A DNA stretch of 64,000 nt from Aliivibrio sp. EL58 (GTDB taxonomy: Bacteria; Pseudomonadota; Gammaproteobacteria; Enterobacterales; Vibrionaceae). Positions 23,849 to 32,324 of the stretch are shown one piece after another. The notes under the pieces are model-generated. The model was given only the letters and a program-made list of their open reading frames with translations, was not told the DNA's origin and did no database searches. The stretch lies in the NCBI RefSeq assembly GCF_900312675.1, contig NZ_OMPC01000004.1:109181-173180 (forward strand), in the 5' to 3' direction. Each line of letters starts with the position of its first letter. Position 1 is the first letter of the stretch. The position numbers and the translations under genes are program-made.

Positions 23849-24388
23849 TTATTCCTTAAAGAAATGAGCAAATTCACGTTGCCATTTTTTCTCATCTAAA
23901 GCGCCAGTAAAGCGATGTAATATCACTCCTTTCTGATCAATTAAAAAAGTCGTCGGTGTACCAAAAACGCCTAAATCCATTGCAAGTGATCCTCTTGGAT
24001 CGAAAATCACGGCTTGGTATGGTGATCCTGTCTGCTCTAACACTTGTTTAGCTGCTATACGATCATCTCGATAATCTAAACCAATGATGGTTATGCCCTG
24101 CTCTTTTAATTGGTGTAAAAACTGATGCTCGGTTTTACAAATACCACACCAAGCAGCCCAGACATTTAATAAAGTTAATGGTTGCTGTTGAAATAAAGAT
24201 TCATTTAATAATACAGACGTATCCATGACTTCTGGCAATTCAAAAGCAGGGACACTCTCACCCACCATCGCTTTTGAAGTACTTGATTCTTTGGTTTCTA
24301 ATCCGCTAAGTAATACGATAAAAATACCAATACATACACTAACGGCTAGGCCTATTTTCGCTATTGTTTTCTTAGAGCCTGTTTTCAT
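23849..24388 (-). CDS. periplasmic thioredoxin of the nrf operon (CcmG/DsbE type)
   Basis: The 179-residue protein (ATG at 24388, preceded by AAAGG) has an N-terminal anchor and a thioredoxin fold with active site AAWCGICKTE and the cis-proline region GVFGTPTTFLID. It resembles CcmG/DsbE and the NrfX-type thioredoxins that keep apocytochrome cysteines reduced. Its start lies inside the end of nrfE (17-base overlap), pointing to coupled translation. Confidence 0.87.
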   Translation of the reverse strand: MKTGSKKTIAKIGLAVSVCIGIFIVLLSGLETKESSTSKAMVGESVPAFELPEVMDTSVLLNESLFQQQPLTLLNVWAAWCGICKTEHQFLHQLKEQGITIIGLDYRDDRIAAKQVLEQTGSPYQAVIFDPRGSLAMDLGVFGTPTTFLIDQKGVILHRFTGALDEKKWQREFAHFFKE

Positions 24389-26288
24389 CAAGAGTGCCTT
24401 TATGCTTCTTCCGCTTTTTCTTTTTAATGATGGCGATAATACCACCTAATGCCATTAGAATAGAGCCAAACCATATCCATCTTACATACGCTTTATATTG
24501 TAAGCGAAGCGCGAAGCTACCATCTTTAAGTTTTTCACCCAAAGTGACATAGATATCACCATGCCAAAACCAATGCATCGCAGGTTCACTCATGTTCATC
24601 ACACGTACTTGATAATGACGACGCTGTGGCTGAACTGTCGCTATTTCTTTTCCCTTTTCACTGATCACTAAATTGGCTTGTTCTGCGGTATAGTTCGGAG
24701 CAACCAATAGTTCCGTTTCAGAGTACGTAATGTCGTAATCGGCTAGTTTTGCTGTAATACCTGGTTCCATTTTGGCACTGGTTTCAAAAGAGTGATAGCC
24801 ATTCATTGCCGCCCCAATCATCACAACGGCAACGCCTATATGTGCCACTGCCATTCCAAGCGCTTTTCCTTGTGATTGTTTTATTACCCATAATGAACCA
24901 CCAATAACAGCGACAGATAATACCCAAATAATCGATGGCACAATAAACAACTCACTGTATTGAAGTCGGTAGATAATCACGCCACTGGTTATCGAACCGA
25001 GAACTAATAGTAAGCCGTTTCTTTTGGTCGCTATCTCTGTTTTTTGACCCCATTGAACAAAAATTGAAACTGCCATCATCAACAGCGCTATTATCGCCAT
25101 AGGCACAAACAGTAGGTTGAAATAGGGAGCACCAACAGAGATATTTCCTAATCCTAAAATTTGAAAAATCATAGGATAAAAAGTGCCTAGCAACACGGTT
25201 ATTGTCGCTATTGAAAACAGTCCTGATAACAGTAGAAAAAGAAAATCGCGACTCATCAACTCAGTGATCGATTTACTATTTAACTGTTTACTTTTAAGTG
25301 CATACAAAGAAAATGAGACCAAAAGCACAGCAAAAAGGATCAATAGCAAAATAATGCCACGAGTAGGATCAACCGCAAACGCGTGAACCGAGGTCAGTAC
25401 ACCCGATCGCACCACAAAAGTTCCCAGAATACTCAAACTAAACGTAAGCAACGCTAAAACGACAGAAGTTTTAAGTAGCTGTTGCTGTTTATGGCTGGCT
25501 ATCAAGGTGTGTAATAACGCAGTCCCAGTTAACCAAGGTAACAAAGAGGCGTTTTCTACAGGATCCCAAAACCACCAACCACCCCATCCTAATTCATAAT
25601 ATGCCCACCATGAACCTAGGCTGATCCCTGCCGTCAATAAAGCCCATGCCAGTAAGGTCCAATTTCTTGCATAACGAACCCATGCTAATGGAACTTCTTT
25701 CATCATTAGCGCTGCCAGAGCAAAAGAAAACGTAGCGGCAAAACCAACATAACCCAAATAAAGTAATGGTGGGTGAAATATCAATCCAATATCTTGCAAC
25801 ATTGGATTCAGATCTCGACCTTCTAATGGCGTATTTAGATAGACGATGAATGGATTTGAAGCGAAAAGAGTAAAAGTGGAAAAAATCACAATCAGTGTAT
25901 TTAACACCAATAAAACACGAACGACATAAGCCTGTTCAATCCGTTTTCTATTTAGCGTTATAAGCGCTGCCCACAACGTTAAGGTTAATACCCAGAACAA
26001 TAATGAGCCTTCGTGGCCTCCCCAAATAGCGGCAATTTTAAAAAAGACAGGTAACGCTGAATTAGAATGTTCAGCAATGTATCGGATCGAAAAATCATCG
26101 ATATAAAAACCATAGCCAAGCGCAGAGACCGAAAGAATACAAAAAAAACAGCTCAGTAAAGAAAGAGGAAAAATAGCTATTGACCATTGTTCGTTACTTT
26201 TAATAAGGCCATATCCAACCGAGCCCATAGCGACAAATGATAATATCATCGTTGCTATTAACCAAAACTGACCGATTTCAGCAATCAT
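24372..26288 (-). CDS. nrfE: NrfE, haem lyase (CcmF family)
   Basis: The 638-residue polytopic protein has the CcmF/NrfE hallmark WWD segment (WGGWWFWDPVENASLLPW, about residue 235). The conserved PPLLYLGYVGF region precedes it. It is the membrane core of the lyase that ligates haem to NrfA. Size is normal. It sits between nrfD and the thioredoxin/nrfF genes; the 97-base gap to nrfD holds a stem built on ATATGGCG that may be a partial terminator. Confidence 0.92.
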   Translation of the reverse strand: MIAEIGQFWLIATMILSFVAMGSVGYGLIKSNEQWSIAIFPLSLLSCFFCILSVSALGYGFYIDDFSIRYIAEHSNSALPVFFKIAAIWGGHEGSLLFWVLTLTLWAALITLNRKRIEQAYVVRVLLVLNTLIVIFSTFTLFASNPFIVYLNTPLEGRDLNPMLQDIGLIFHPPLLYLGYVGFAATFSFALAALMMKEVPLAWVRYARNWTLLAWALLTAGISLGSWWAYYELGWGGWWFWDPVENASLLPWLTGTALLHTLIASHKQQQLLKTSVVLALLTFSLSILGTFVVRSGVLTSVHAFAVDPTRGIILLLILFAVLLVSFSLYALKSKQLNSKSITELMSRDFLFLLLSGLFSIATITVLLGTFYPMIFQILGLGNISVGAPYFNLLFVPMAIIALLMMAVSIFVQWGQKTEIATKRNGLLLVLGSITSGVIIYRLQYSELFIVPSIIWVLSVAVIGGSLWVIKQSQGKALGMAVAHIGVAVVMIGAAMNGYHSFETSAKMEPGITAKLADYDITYSETELLVAPNYTAEQANLVISEKGKEIATVQPQRRHYQVRVMNMSEPAMHWFWHGDIYVTLGEKLKDGSFALRLQYKAYVRWIWFGSILMALGGIIAIIKKKKRKKHKGTLDENRL

Positions 26289-26385
26289 ACTGCTCCATTG
26301 ATTTTCAATAAATTATTTAATAATGATGAAACGCCATATCTGTATTACCCTGATAAACAAGGCTGCACTGATATGGCGTTACACT

Positions 26386-27342
26386 TTATACGACGGTCAT
26401 TTGTCCTGCATAGAGTACAAACGTACGCAGCATTAATACACCAATCAAACTTAGTGATGTCACAACAAAAATAAAGCCTTTGCCATGAGCGACTTCTTTT
26501 GGCGTAAATGCATTAAGAGCTAACGGCGTCAGCATACCTAAGCCAATCACCCCAACCCAGAACCAAGTTCCCCAAAAGCCACTACCAATAGCAGCCCATG
26601 CAGCCGCTTCACCTTGACCTCCACTAAAGATTAATCCCGTAAAGAAAGTGATAAGAACAAATAATTCAAACACCACAACTGGACGCTCAAAATTATGAAT
26701 CCATTTTACCGACGTACTATGACTTGATTCTTTAAATCCAAGTACACCAAACAATAAACACGCCGCCGCACCGGAAGATAAACTTGAGAACAAGAATAAA
26801 ATCGGCAATACCGGGTTATTTAACATTGGGTAGGTTTGTAAAGCTGATAATAAGAAACCAGTATAAGCCGCCAGCATAACCGCTAGCACCGCTAAGAAAA
26901 TTTCTAATGCGTTCTCAAACTGTTCAATTTTCAACAAAATCGTGTCGATAAAACCAAACTTTCCTTTTAAGAACCCCATGATATCTTTTCTAAAGATAAC
27001 CCCTATCCAAGCAAACAGTACGACCATATACACTTGGAACAAGATAACCCCCATCGACATTACTGACGTAGGGTTAAAGAAGATCATAATTTTCCAAAAA
27101 GATAACGGTTTAGTTAAGTGGAAAATCAAAATAGTAAGACCGGCAATAATACCAAATGGCGCTAATATTGCCGTCGCTTTGATTATGCCGTTATCTGCAG
27201 GGTTTCCTTCAATCACTTTACGTTTTAAGTAAATGGATATCATGACCGCACCAGCAGACATGCCCGCTAAGAAAAGGTAGATCGCAATGATCCAATCCCA
27301 TACCAAAGAGTCAAAATTAAACGCAGCTTCCCATGCACTCAT
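26386..27342 (-). CDS. nrfD: NrfD, quinol-oxidising membrane subunit
   Basis: The 318-residue protein has eight or more hydrophobic segments and the NrfD/PsrC signature near the N-terminus (IAIYLFLAGMSAGAVMIS). It takes electrons from the quinol pool and passes them through NrfC and NrfB to NrfA. The nrfC stop is one base upstream, so the two are tightly coupled. Confidence 0.92.
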   Translation of the reverse strand: MSAWEAAFNFDSLVWDWIIAIYLFLAGMSAGAVMISIYLKRKVIEGNPADNGIIKATAILAPFGIIAGLTILIFHLTKPLSFWKIMIFFNPTSVMSMGVILFQVYMVVLFAWIGVIFRKDIMGFLKGKFGFIDTILLKIEQFENALEIFLAVLAVMLAAYTGFLLSALQTYPMLNNPVLPILFLFSSLSSGAAACLLFGVLGFKESSHSTSVKWIHNFERPVVVFELFVLITFFTGLIFSGGQGEAAAWAAIGSGFWGTWFWVGVIGLGMLTPLALNAFTPKEVAHGKGFIFVVTSLSLIGVLMLRTFVLYAGQMTVV

Positions 27343-27343
27343 C

Positions 27344-28030
27344 TTAAATCTCCCCTTTTTGATGTGGGATCTTATATAGCTTAGGCTTAGTGCCTAGACC
27401 CACTTTGTCACGATAAACTGGATTATTATTCAGTACCGCATTAATCTCGCTATTTTTGTCGTTTAAATCACCAAATATTAGTGCTTTTGTGGGACAAGAT
27501 TCAACACAAGCAGGTTGCTTACCTTGTGCTAAATTAGTCTCACGACAAAAATCACATTTATCCGCAGATTTAGTCACAAGATTAAAGAAACGCACTTGAT
27601 AAGGACACGCCGCTAAACAATAGCCACAACCCACACATTTTTCATTGTGAACATCCACAATTCCTGTTTTTTCATCTTTGTATGCAGCACCAGTCGGGCA
27701 CACCATCACACAAGGTGCATTTTCACAGTGTTGGCATGACTTACGCGTAAAACGATAATCTACATCTGGGAACTCACCTTTTGGTTCACTACGAATAATC
27801 TCTAATCGAGAAACGCCTTCTGGCACACTGTTCACTTCACGACACGCTTCCGTACACGCCGTACAGCCAATACAAGCTGTCTCGTCATGAACCATACCAT
27901 AGCGTTTCGCGCCGTCTTCCATCGAATAAGCCAGCGTTTTTTTACTGCTCATTAATGACGTGGTTGCAACTCCGGTAGTAAAAATAACCGCACCAGAACC
28001 AGCTAAAAAATTTCGTCTAGAACAACTCAT
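27344..28030 (-). CDS. nrfC: NrfC, Tat-exported 4x[4Fe-4S] protein
   Basis: The 228-residue protein begins with a twin-arginine signal (SRRNFLAGSGAV). It carries four cysteine clusters for [4Fe-4S] centres: CIGCTACTEAC, CQHCENAPC...C, CVGCGYCLAAC and CDFCRETN...C. It links the quinol oxidase NrfD to the periplasmic cytochrome NrfB. It lies one base after nrfB and one base before nrfD. Confidence 0.93.
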   Translation of the reverse strand: MSCSRRNFLAGSGAVIFTTGVATTSLMSSKKTLAYSMEDGAKRYGMVHDETACIGCTACTEACREVNSVPEGVSRLEIIRSEPKGEFPDVDYRFTRKSCQHCENAPCVMVCPTGAAYKDEKTGIVDVHNEKCVGCGYCLAACPYQVRFFNLVTKSADKCDFCRETNLAQGKQPACVESCPTKALIFGDLNDKNSEINAVLNNNPVYRDKVGLGTKPKLYKIPHQKGEI

Positions 28031-28031
28031 A

Positions 28032-28625
28032 CTATTCTCCTAGCTTATTTTCTTTCTGATTAAAATCAGCGTGGCAATCAACACACATCTTGATCTTCGC
28101 AGAGTGGTCAAAAGAAAGCACAGCCTCTTTCTCTCCATGAACGATATGACAAGATGAGCAGGTTAAGTTTTTGGCGTGAACGTCGTGCGTCCAGCTATCA
28201 TCACGTAATTTTTCTGAGGTATGACAATCAGTACATTGGCTATTAGCTTGTAAAATTTCATCAAACGAGAGGGTCACTTTTTCCGTGCCTTGTTTTGATT
28301 GTGCCGCAGAATATTTGGTAACTTGAGATGCGCCGTCTCGGTGATCAGGCCCAATTGATTTATGACACTCAACACAATTCACATCACGCTTAAGAGTCGC
28401 GAATGAATTTTCTCCGTGTGAGCCTTTGAGAGTTTCTTTTTCGTCTTTATGACATTGTGTACACGCATAATCGCGGTCACGAATTAATGTCACCTCATGT
28501 CGAGTTGATGAGTCAGCCTTAACTTGGGGCGATTCATCTGCTGCAACATTCAGAGACAAACCATAGAGACAAAATGCGAAGGTAAGCTTCAACATTGTGG
28601 CTATGGCTAATTTGACTTTGCCCAT
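28032..28625 (-). CDS. nrfB: NrfB, pentahaem cytochrome c electron donor
   Basis: The 197-residue protein has a signal peptide and five CxxCH haem motifs (CTQCH, CVECH, CTDCH, CSSCH, CVDCH). It is the expected electron donor to NrfA. It is the first gene of the minus-strand nrf operon, divergent from nrfA across a 480-base region with FNR- and CRP-type sites. Confidence 0.92.
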   Translation of the reverse strand: MGKVKLAIATMLKLTFAFCLYGLSLNVAADESPQVKADSSTRHEVTLIRDRDYACTQCHKDEKETLKGSHGENSFATLKRDVNCVECHKSIGPDHRDGASQVTKYSAAQSKQGTEKVTLSFDEILQANSQCTDCHTSEKLRDDSWTHDVHAKNLTCSSCHIVHGEKEAVLSFDHSAKIKMCVDCHADFNQKENKLGE

Positions 28626-28945
28626 TGTATATCCTTCCCTTTCTATACTATTTGAATACAGCGAACCGTTAACAAATAAATAGAGGATGAGTGATTATAA
28701 TAATGAAGATTCCTCTTCATCTTTGATATCAATTCTCATTGGATAGTTTAGCCACAACGCTTAACAAGAGTATTTTATAACTAAATGTGTCTAAATAATA
28801 CAAGTTGTATCAAATCAAAGCTAACCTTCTACTACTTTTGTGATAGTTGTCAATAAACCATTATCTTGTTGTATTTTAACGAAAATAAGAACCATTCTTA
28901 ACAAGATGCATTAGAAATACCACTTTAGGGTTACTTGTATTTATT

Positions 28946-28961
28946 GGTGATATAGATCACC
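28946..28961. promoter_or_regulatory. CRP-type site in the nrf divergent region
   Basis: GTGA-TATAGA-TCAC lies within a GGTGA...TCACC palindrome and matches the CRP core spacing of six bases. Confidence 0.6.
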
Positions 28962-28969
28962 TATGTAAC

Positions 28970-28983
28970 TTGATGTAAATCAA
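28970..28983. promoter_or_regulatory. FNR box in the nrf divergent region
   Basis: TTGATGTAAATCAA is a perfect match to the FNR consensus TTGATNNNNATCAA, 127 bases before the nrfA start. It fits anaerobic induction of the nitrite-reductase genes. Confidence 0.8.
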
Positions 28984-29109
28984 CACTAAGTCCGATGAAA
29001 AAATCACCAACTTGCATTTACGTTAGACTTGTAGGGTTTCCAATTCTGATTGATAGTCGCTTTCACAACGCTTGGCTAAATTAATTACAAGAATTTGGAG
29101 ATACCAATA

Positions 29110-30549
29110 GTGAAAAAGCAATGGACCCGTCGTTCAGCCGCTGCAATTGCCATGGTGACTACGTTATTATTAAGTAGCCACAGCTTTGCTGCATCTGAAA
29201 ACAGTGAGCGAGTTGACCCTCGCAATGAAGCTTATGCAAAAGAGCATGCCGATCAATATGAATCATGGCGCTCTACCTCTGATAGCGTACAAATTGAAGA
29301 TGCATTAGCCGAAGATCCAAATATGGTGATCATGTGGGCAGGTTATGGTTTTGCTAAAGACTATAACAAAGCACGTGGCCACTTTTATGCGATTGATGAT
29401 GTAAGACAAACCCTCCGCACTGCAGGCCCTACCGATGAAAACTCTGGCCCAATGCCAATGGCATGTTGGAGCTGTAAAAGCCCTGATGTTGGCCGTGTAA
29501 TCGAAGAGAAAGGCGAAGATGGCTATTTCTCTGGTAAATGGGCTCGTCTAGGGAGTGAAATTCAAAACCCGATTGGCTGTGCCGATTGTCATGACACTCG
29601 TAGTGAAGGCTTTAAAAATGGCGAACCCGCTTTAGCGATTACTAAACCTCATGTTGAACGTGCAATGGATGCGATTGGTAAACCTTTTGGGGATCAATCT
29701 CGTTTAGACCAACAAGCTGCTGTTTGCGGTCAATGTCACGTTGAATACTACTTCACAGGAAAAACCAAAGCCGTCAAATTCCCTTGGGATAAAGGCACCA
29801 CGGTTGATGAAATGGAAGAGTACTATGACGAAATTGGCTTTAAAGACTGGACGCATAAAGTATCTAAAGCGCCAATGCTAAAAGCACAACATCCAGGTTA
29901 TGAAACTTGGCGTGATGGTATCCATGGCAAAAACAACGTAACTTGTGTTGATTGTCATATGCCAAAAGTGAAAAAAGAAGATGGCACCGTTTATACTGAT
30001 CATAAAGTCGGTAACCCATTCGATCGCTTTGAAGATACCTGTGCAAACTGTCATACACAATCTAAAGAAATGCTACAAGGTGTTGTTGCTAGTCGTAAAG
30101 CACAAGTACTTAAAATGAAGCTAACCGCTGAACGTCAAATCGTGGCCGCTCACTTTGAAGCTGGAGCTGCATGGGATGCTGGTGCAACTGAAAAAGAAAT
30201 GGAGCCAATCCTACAAGATATTCGTCATGCACAATGGCGCTGGGATTATGCGATTGCTTCACATGGTGTTCATATGCATGCACCTGAAGTTGCTCTAGAA
30301 GTACTAGGGACTGCGGTTGATAAAGCAGCAGATGCTCGTACCAAACTGATCCGTCTACTAGCGAAAAAAGGGATTACGGACCCTATCGCTATACCAGATA
30401 TTTCAACCAAAGCGGCGGCACAAAAAGCATTGGGTATGGATATGAAAGGTATGGAAGCTGAGAAAAAACACTTCTTAGAAACCGTGGTTCCTCAGTGGGA
30501 AAACCAAGCAAAAGAACGTGAATCAACCGATTATGCACCAATAAAATAA
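29110..30549 (+). CDS. nrfA: NrfA, periplasmic cytochrome c nitrite reductase
   Basis: The enzyme reduces nitrite to ammonium with six electrons in the periplasm. The catalytic haem site CWSCK is followed by four CxxCH sites: CADCH, CGQCH, CVDCH and CANCH. A signal peptide ends near SHSFAA. I chose GTG at 29110 (479 residues), nine bases after GGAG; the more upstream TTG at 29095 overlaps that site. It is divergent from the nrfBCDE operon and shares its FNR/CRP region. A bidirectional terminator separates it from nrfG. Confidence 0.95.
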   Translation: MKKQWTRRSAAAIAMVTTLLLSSHSFAASENSERVDPRNEAYAKEHADQYESWRSTSDSVQIEDALAEDPNMVIMWAGYGFAKDYNKARGHFYAIDDVRQTLRTAGPTDENSGPMPMACWSCKSPDVGRVIEEKGEDGYFSGKWARLGSEIQNPIGCADCHDTRSEGFKNGEPALAITKPHVERAMDAIGKPFGDQSRLDQQAAVCGQCHVEYYFTGKTKAVKFPWDKGTTVDEMEEYYDEIGFKDWTHKVSKAPMLKAQHPGYETWRDGIHGKNNVTCVDCHMPKVKKEDGTVYTDHKVGNPFDRFEDTCANCHTQSKEMLQGVVASRKAQVLKMKLTAERQIVAAHFEAGAAWDAGATEKEMEPILQDIRHAQWRWDYAIASHGVHMHAPEVALEVLGTAVDKAADARTKLIRLLAKKGITDPIAIPDISTKAAAQKALGMDMKGMEAEKKHFLETVVPQWENQAKERESTDYAPIK

Positions 30550-30590
30550 TCGTCAAATAAAGAGCTAAATCTCATTAGCTAAGTACCAAT

Positions 30591-30630
30591 AAAAAAGCCG
30601 ACACTTCAACCTTTGAAGTGTCGGCTTTTT
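30591..30630. terminator. bidirectional terminator between nrfA and nrfG
   Basis: A 15-bp stem AAGCCGACACTTCAA...TTGAAGTGTCGGCTT is flanked by A and T runs between convergent genes. Confidence 0.9.
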
Positions 30631-30641
30631 CATATCTTTAA

Positions 30642-31286
30642 CTAGCGACGAGCCTGCATTAATTGCTTCGCTTGGTTAATTGAATTAATAATAGTGACTC
30701 TATCTACATCAACTCTTTCTGAATCTAAAATCTTCTGCCAAGCATTAATCGCTTTTTGATAACGGAACGTCACAAAATGATCGGAAGCAATTAAGGTTAA
30801 TGCCGCTTGGTTATACTCATCAAGCTCTAATGCCTTATTAAGTAAAGTTTGTATCTCTTCATTAATGATTTGAGAATGTGCGTAATACTGAGTTGTTGCT
30901 TTTGCAGCGTATTGATTTGCTGTTGGCTCATCAGAGAGGCGCAGTGCATAATCAAAACAAATATTCGCGTTATTAAACTCACCATTTAGTAAGTAGCCTT
31001 GACCAATTTCAAACCATAGATCAGAATTATTTGGTGACGCTTTTAATTGATCTTCTAAATATCGCATTTTATCATCATACGATAATGGGCCTAAAGGTTC
31101 TGTAATCACTTTATTATTCACAGCAAACTTCTCTGGGCGTAAACCCGAAGAAAAAATAACAATCATGCTGATTACAACAAAAAATATCATCCATACTGGA
31201 TTTAAAGAGGCCGCTTTATCTCGACTGTAAAACCACCACAATACCGCAGCGATGATTACAAAACTCAACAACATCATTATAATCAT
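30642..31286 (-). CDS. nrfG: NrfG-like TPR protein
   Basis: The 214-residue protein has two N-terminal membrane segments (about residues 1-20 and 30-47), then TPR repeats (NNSDLWFEIGQGYLLNGEFNNANICFDYAL and similar). It resembles NrfG/CcmI, which present apocytochrome C-termini to the haem lyase. Position next to nrfA supports a role in NrfA maturation. It is transcribed apart from the other accessory genes. Confidence 0.8.
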   Translation of the reverse strand: MIIMMLLSFVIIAAVLWWFYSRDKAASLNPVWMIFFVVISMIVIFSSGLRPEKFAVNNKVITEPLGPLSYDDKMRYLEDQLKASPNNSDLWFEIGQGYLLNGEFNNANICFDYALRLSDEPTANQYAAKATTQYYAHSQIINEEIQTLLNKALELDEYNQAALTLIASDHFVTFRYQKAINAWQKILDSERVDVDRVTIINSINQAKQLMQARR

Positions 31287-31471
31287 ATTGTATTCCCTAG
31301 AAAAAAACTGGCGCGATCGTAATGCATATTATAAATGATAGCAATGATCGCCATCATAGTATGACAAGCCTCACTTCCCTCTACACATTAACCCGCTAAA
31401 TATAATAATTAACTTTCATAAAAAAGCCCCAATTTACATCGAGGCTTAATCATTACACATTAATATTTAAA

Positions 31472-32245
31472 TTAATTTGGTGGAATTAACTTCATACCTA
31501 AGCCAATTCGGGTTTGATCATGGTCATAATCAATCAAGGTTTCACCATACCCTTTCCATGCCTGAACATACAAACTAACAAATTTATTTAGATACAGGGT
31601 ATAACCCGCTTCTGCGCCGCCTTTGTTTGTTCCAAAATTATAATGAAAACGCGTGTTAAACTGACCAATATCATTTCCTAACTTAACCCATACATCGTAA
31701 TCACCTAAGTAATCCGTCATGTCTTCATCTGGTGTTTCTTCTGCAAATACATACCACGCTCTAAAGCCATATTGAACCGGACCATCAATACGCTCTAACG
31801 CTCCATACACTCGATCCCAACTGCGAGATAAACTCGCCGTCTGACCATTTGACTCATGTACATAACCAATCTCAGCGTTATTAAATAACAGCATATTTGA
31901 TTGATGCATTAAAAAAAACTGTGGCTTATAGTTGGTTTCTCTAAAAGGGGATGAAATATCATTGTTTCCCAACTGCCATAATGATTTCTGAGTATAAGCA
32001 AACATCACTGACGTGCTTTGATTAATCGGCATAATTGGAACGGCTAACGAAAATTGAAATTTAACTTCAACTTGTTGTAAGCCATCCGCATCTTCAAAAC
32101 CACCGGCAACATAAGTGTCTTTATTCAGTTCATCAGTATAAGTACCTAATACATAACTGTCTTCATAGCCATGAATACGATTTAATTCTTTTGCTGAGGT
32201 TACGAGAGGAATAGCCAATGCAATCAGTAGCATCCATTTTTTCAT
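31472..32245 (-). CDS. pldA: outer-membrane phospholipase A
   Basis: The 257-residue product (ATG at 32245, preceded by AAAGG) has a signal peptide and an outer-membrane beta-barrel. The active site YVHESNGQ carries the catalytic His and Ser of PldA. Partners in the barrel include the FHYNFGTNKGGAEAGY strand. It hydrolyses phospholipids that reach the outer leaflet. An upstream in-frame start at 32305 would break the signal peptide, so I reject it. Confidence 0.9.
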   Translation of the reverse strand: MKKWMLLIALAIPLVTSAKELNRIHGYEDSYVLGTYTDELNKDTYVAGGFEDADGLQQVEVKFQFSLAVPIMPINQSTSVMFAYTQKSLWQLGNNDISSPFRETNYKPQFFLMHQSNMLLFNNAEIGYVHESNGQTASLSRSWDRVYGALERIDGPVQYGFRAWYVFAEETPDEDMTDYLGDYDVWVKLGNDIGQFNTRFHYNFGTNKGGAEAGYTLYLNKFVSLYVQAWKGYGETLIDYDHDQTRIGLGMKLIPPN

Positions 32246-32324
32246 AATTGACCTTTTGTCAGTAACTTGCCTTTTTGTATTGATAAGCAAAATACATACC
32301 GACATTTAACTTTATCTATTTGAA

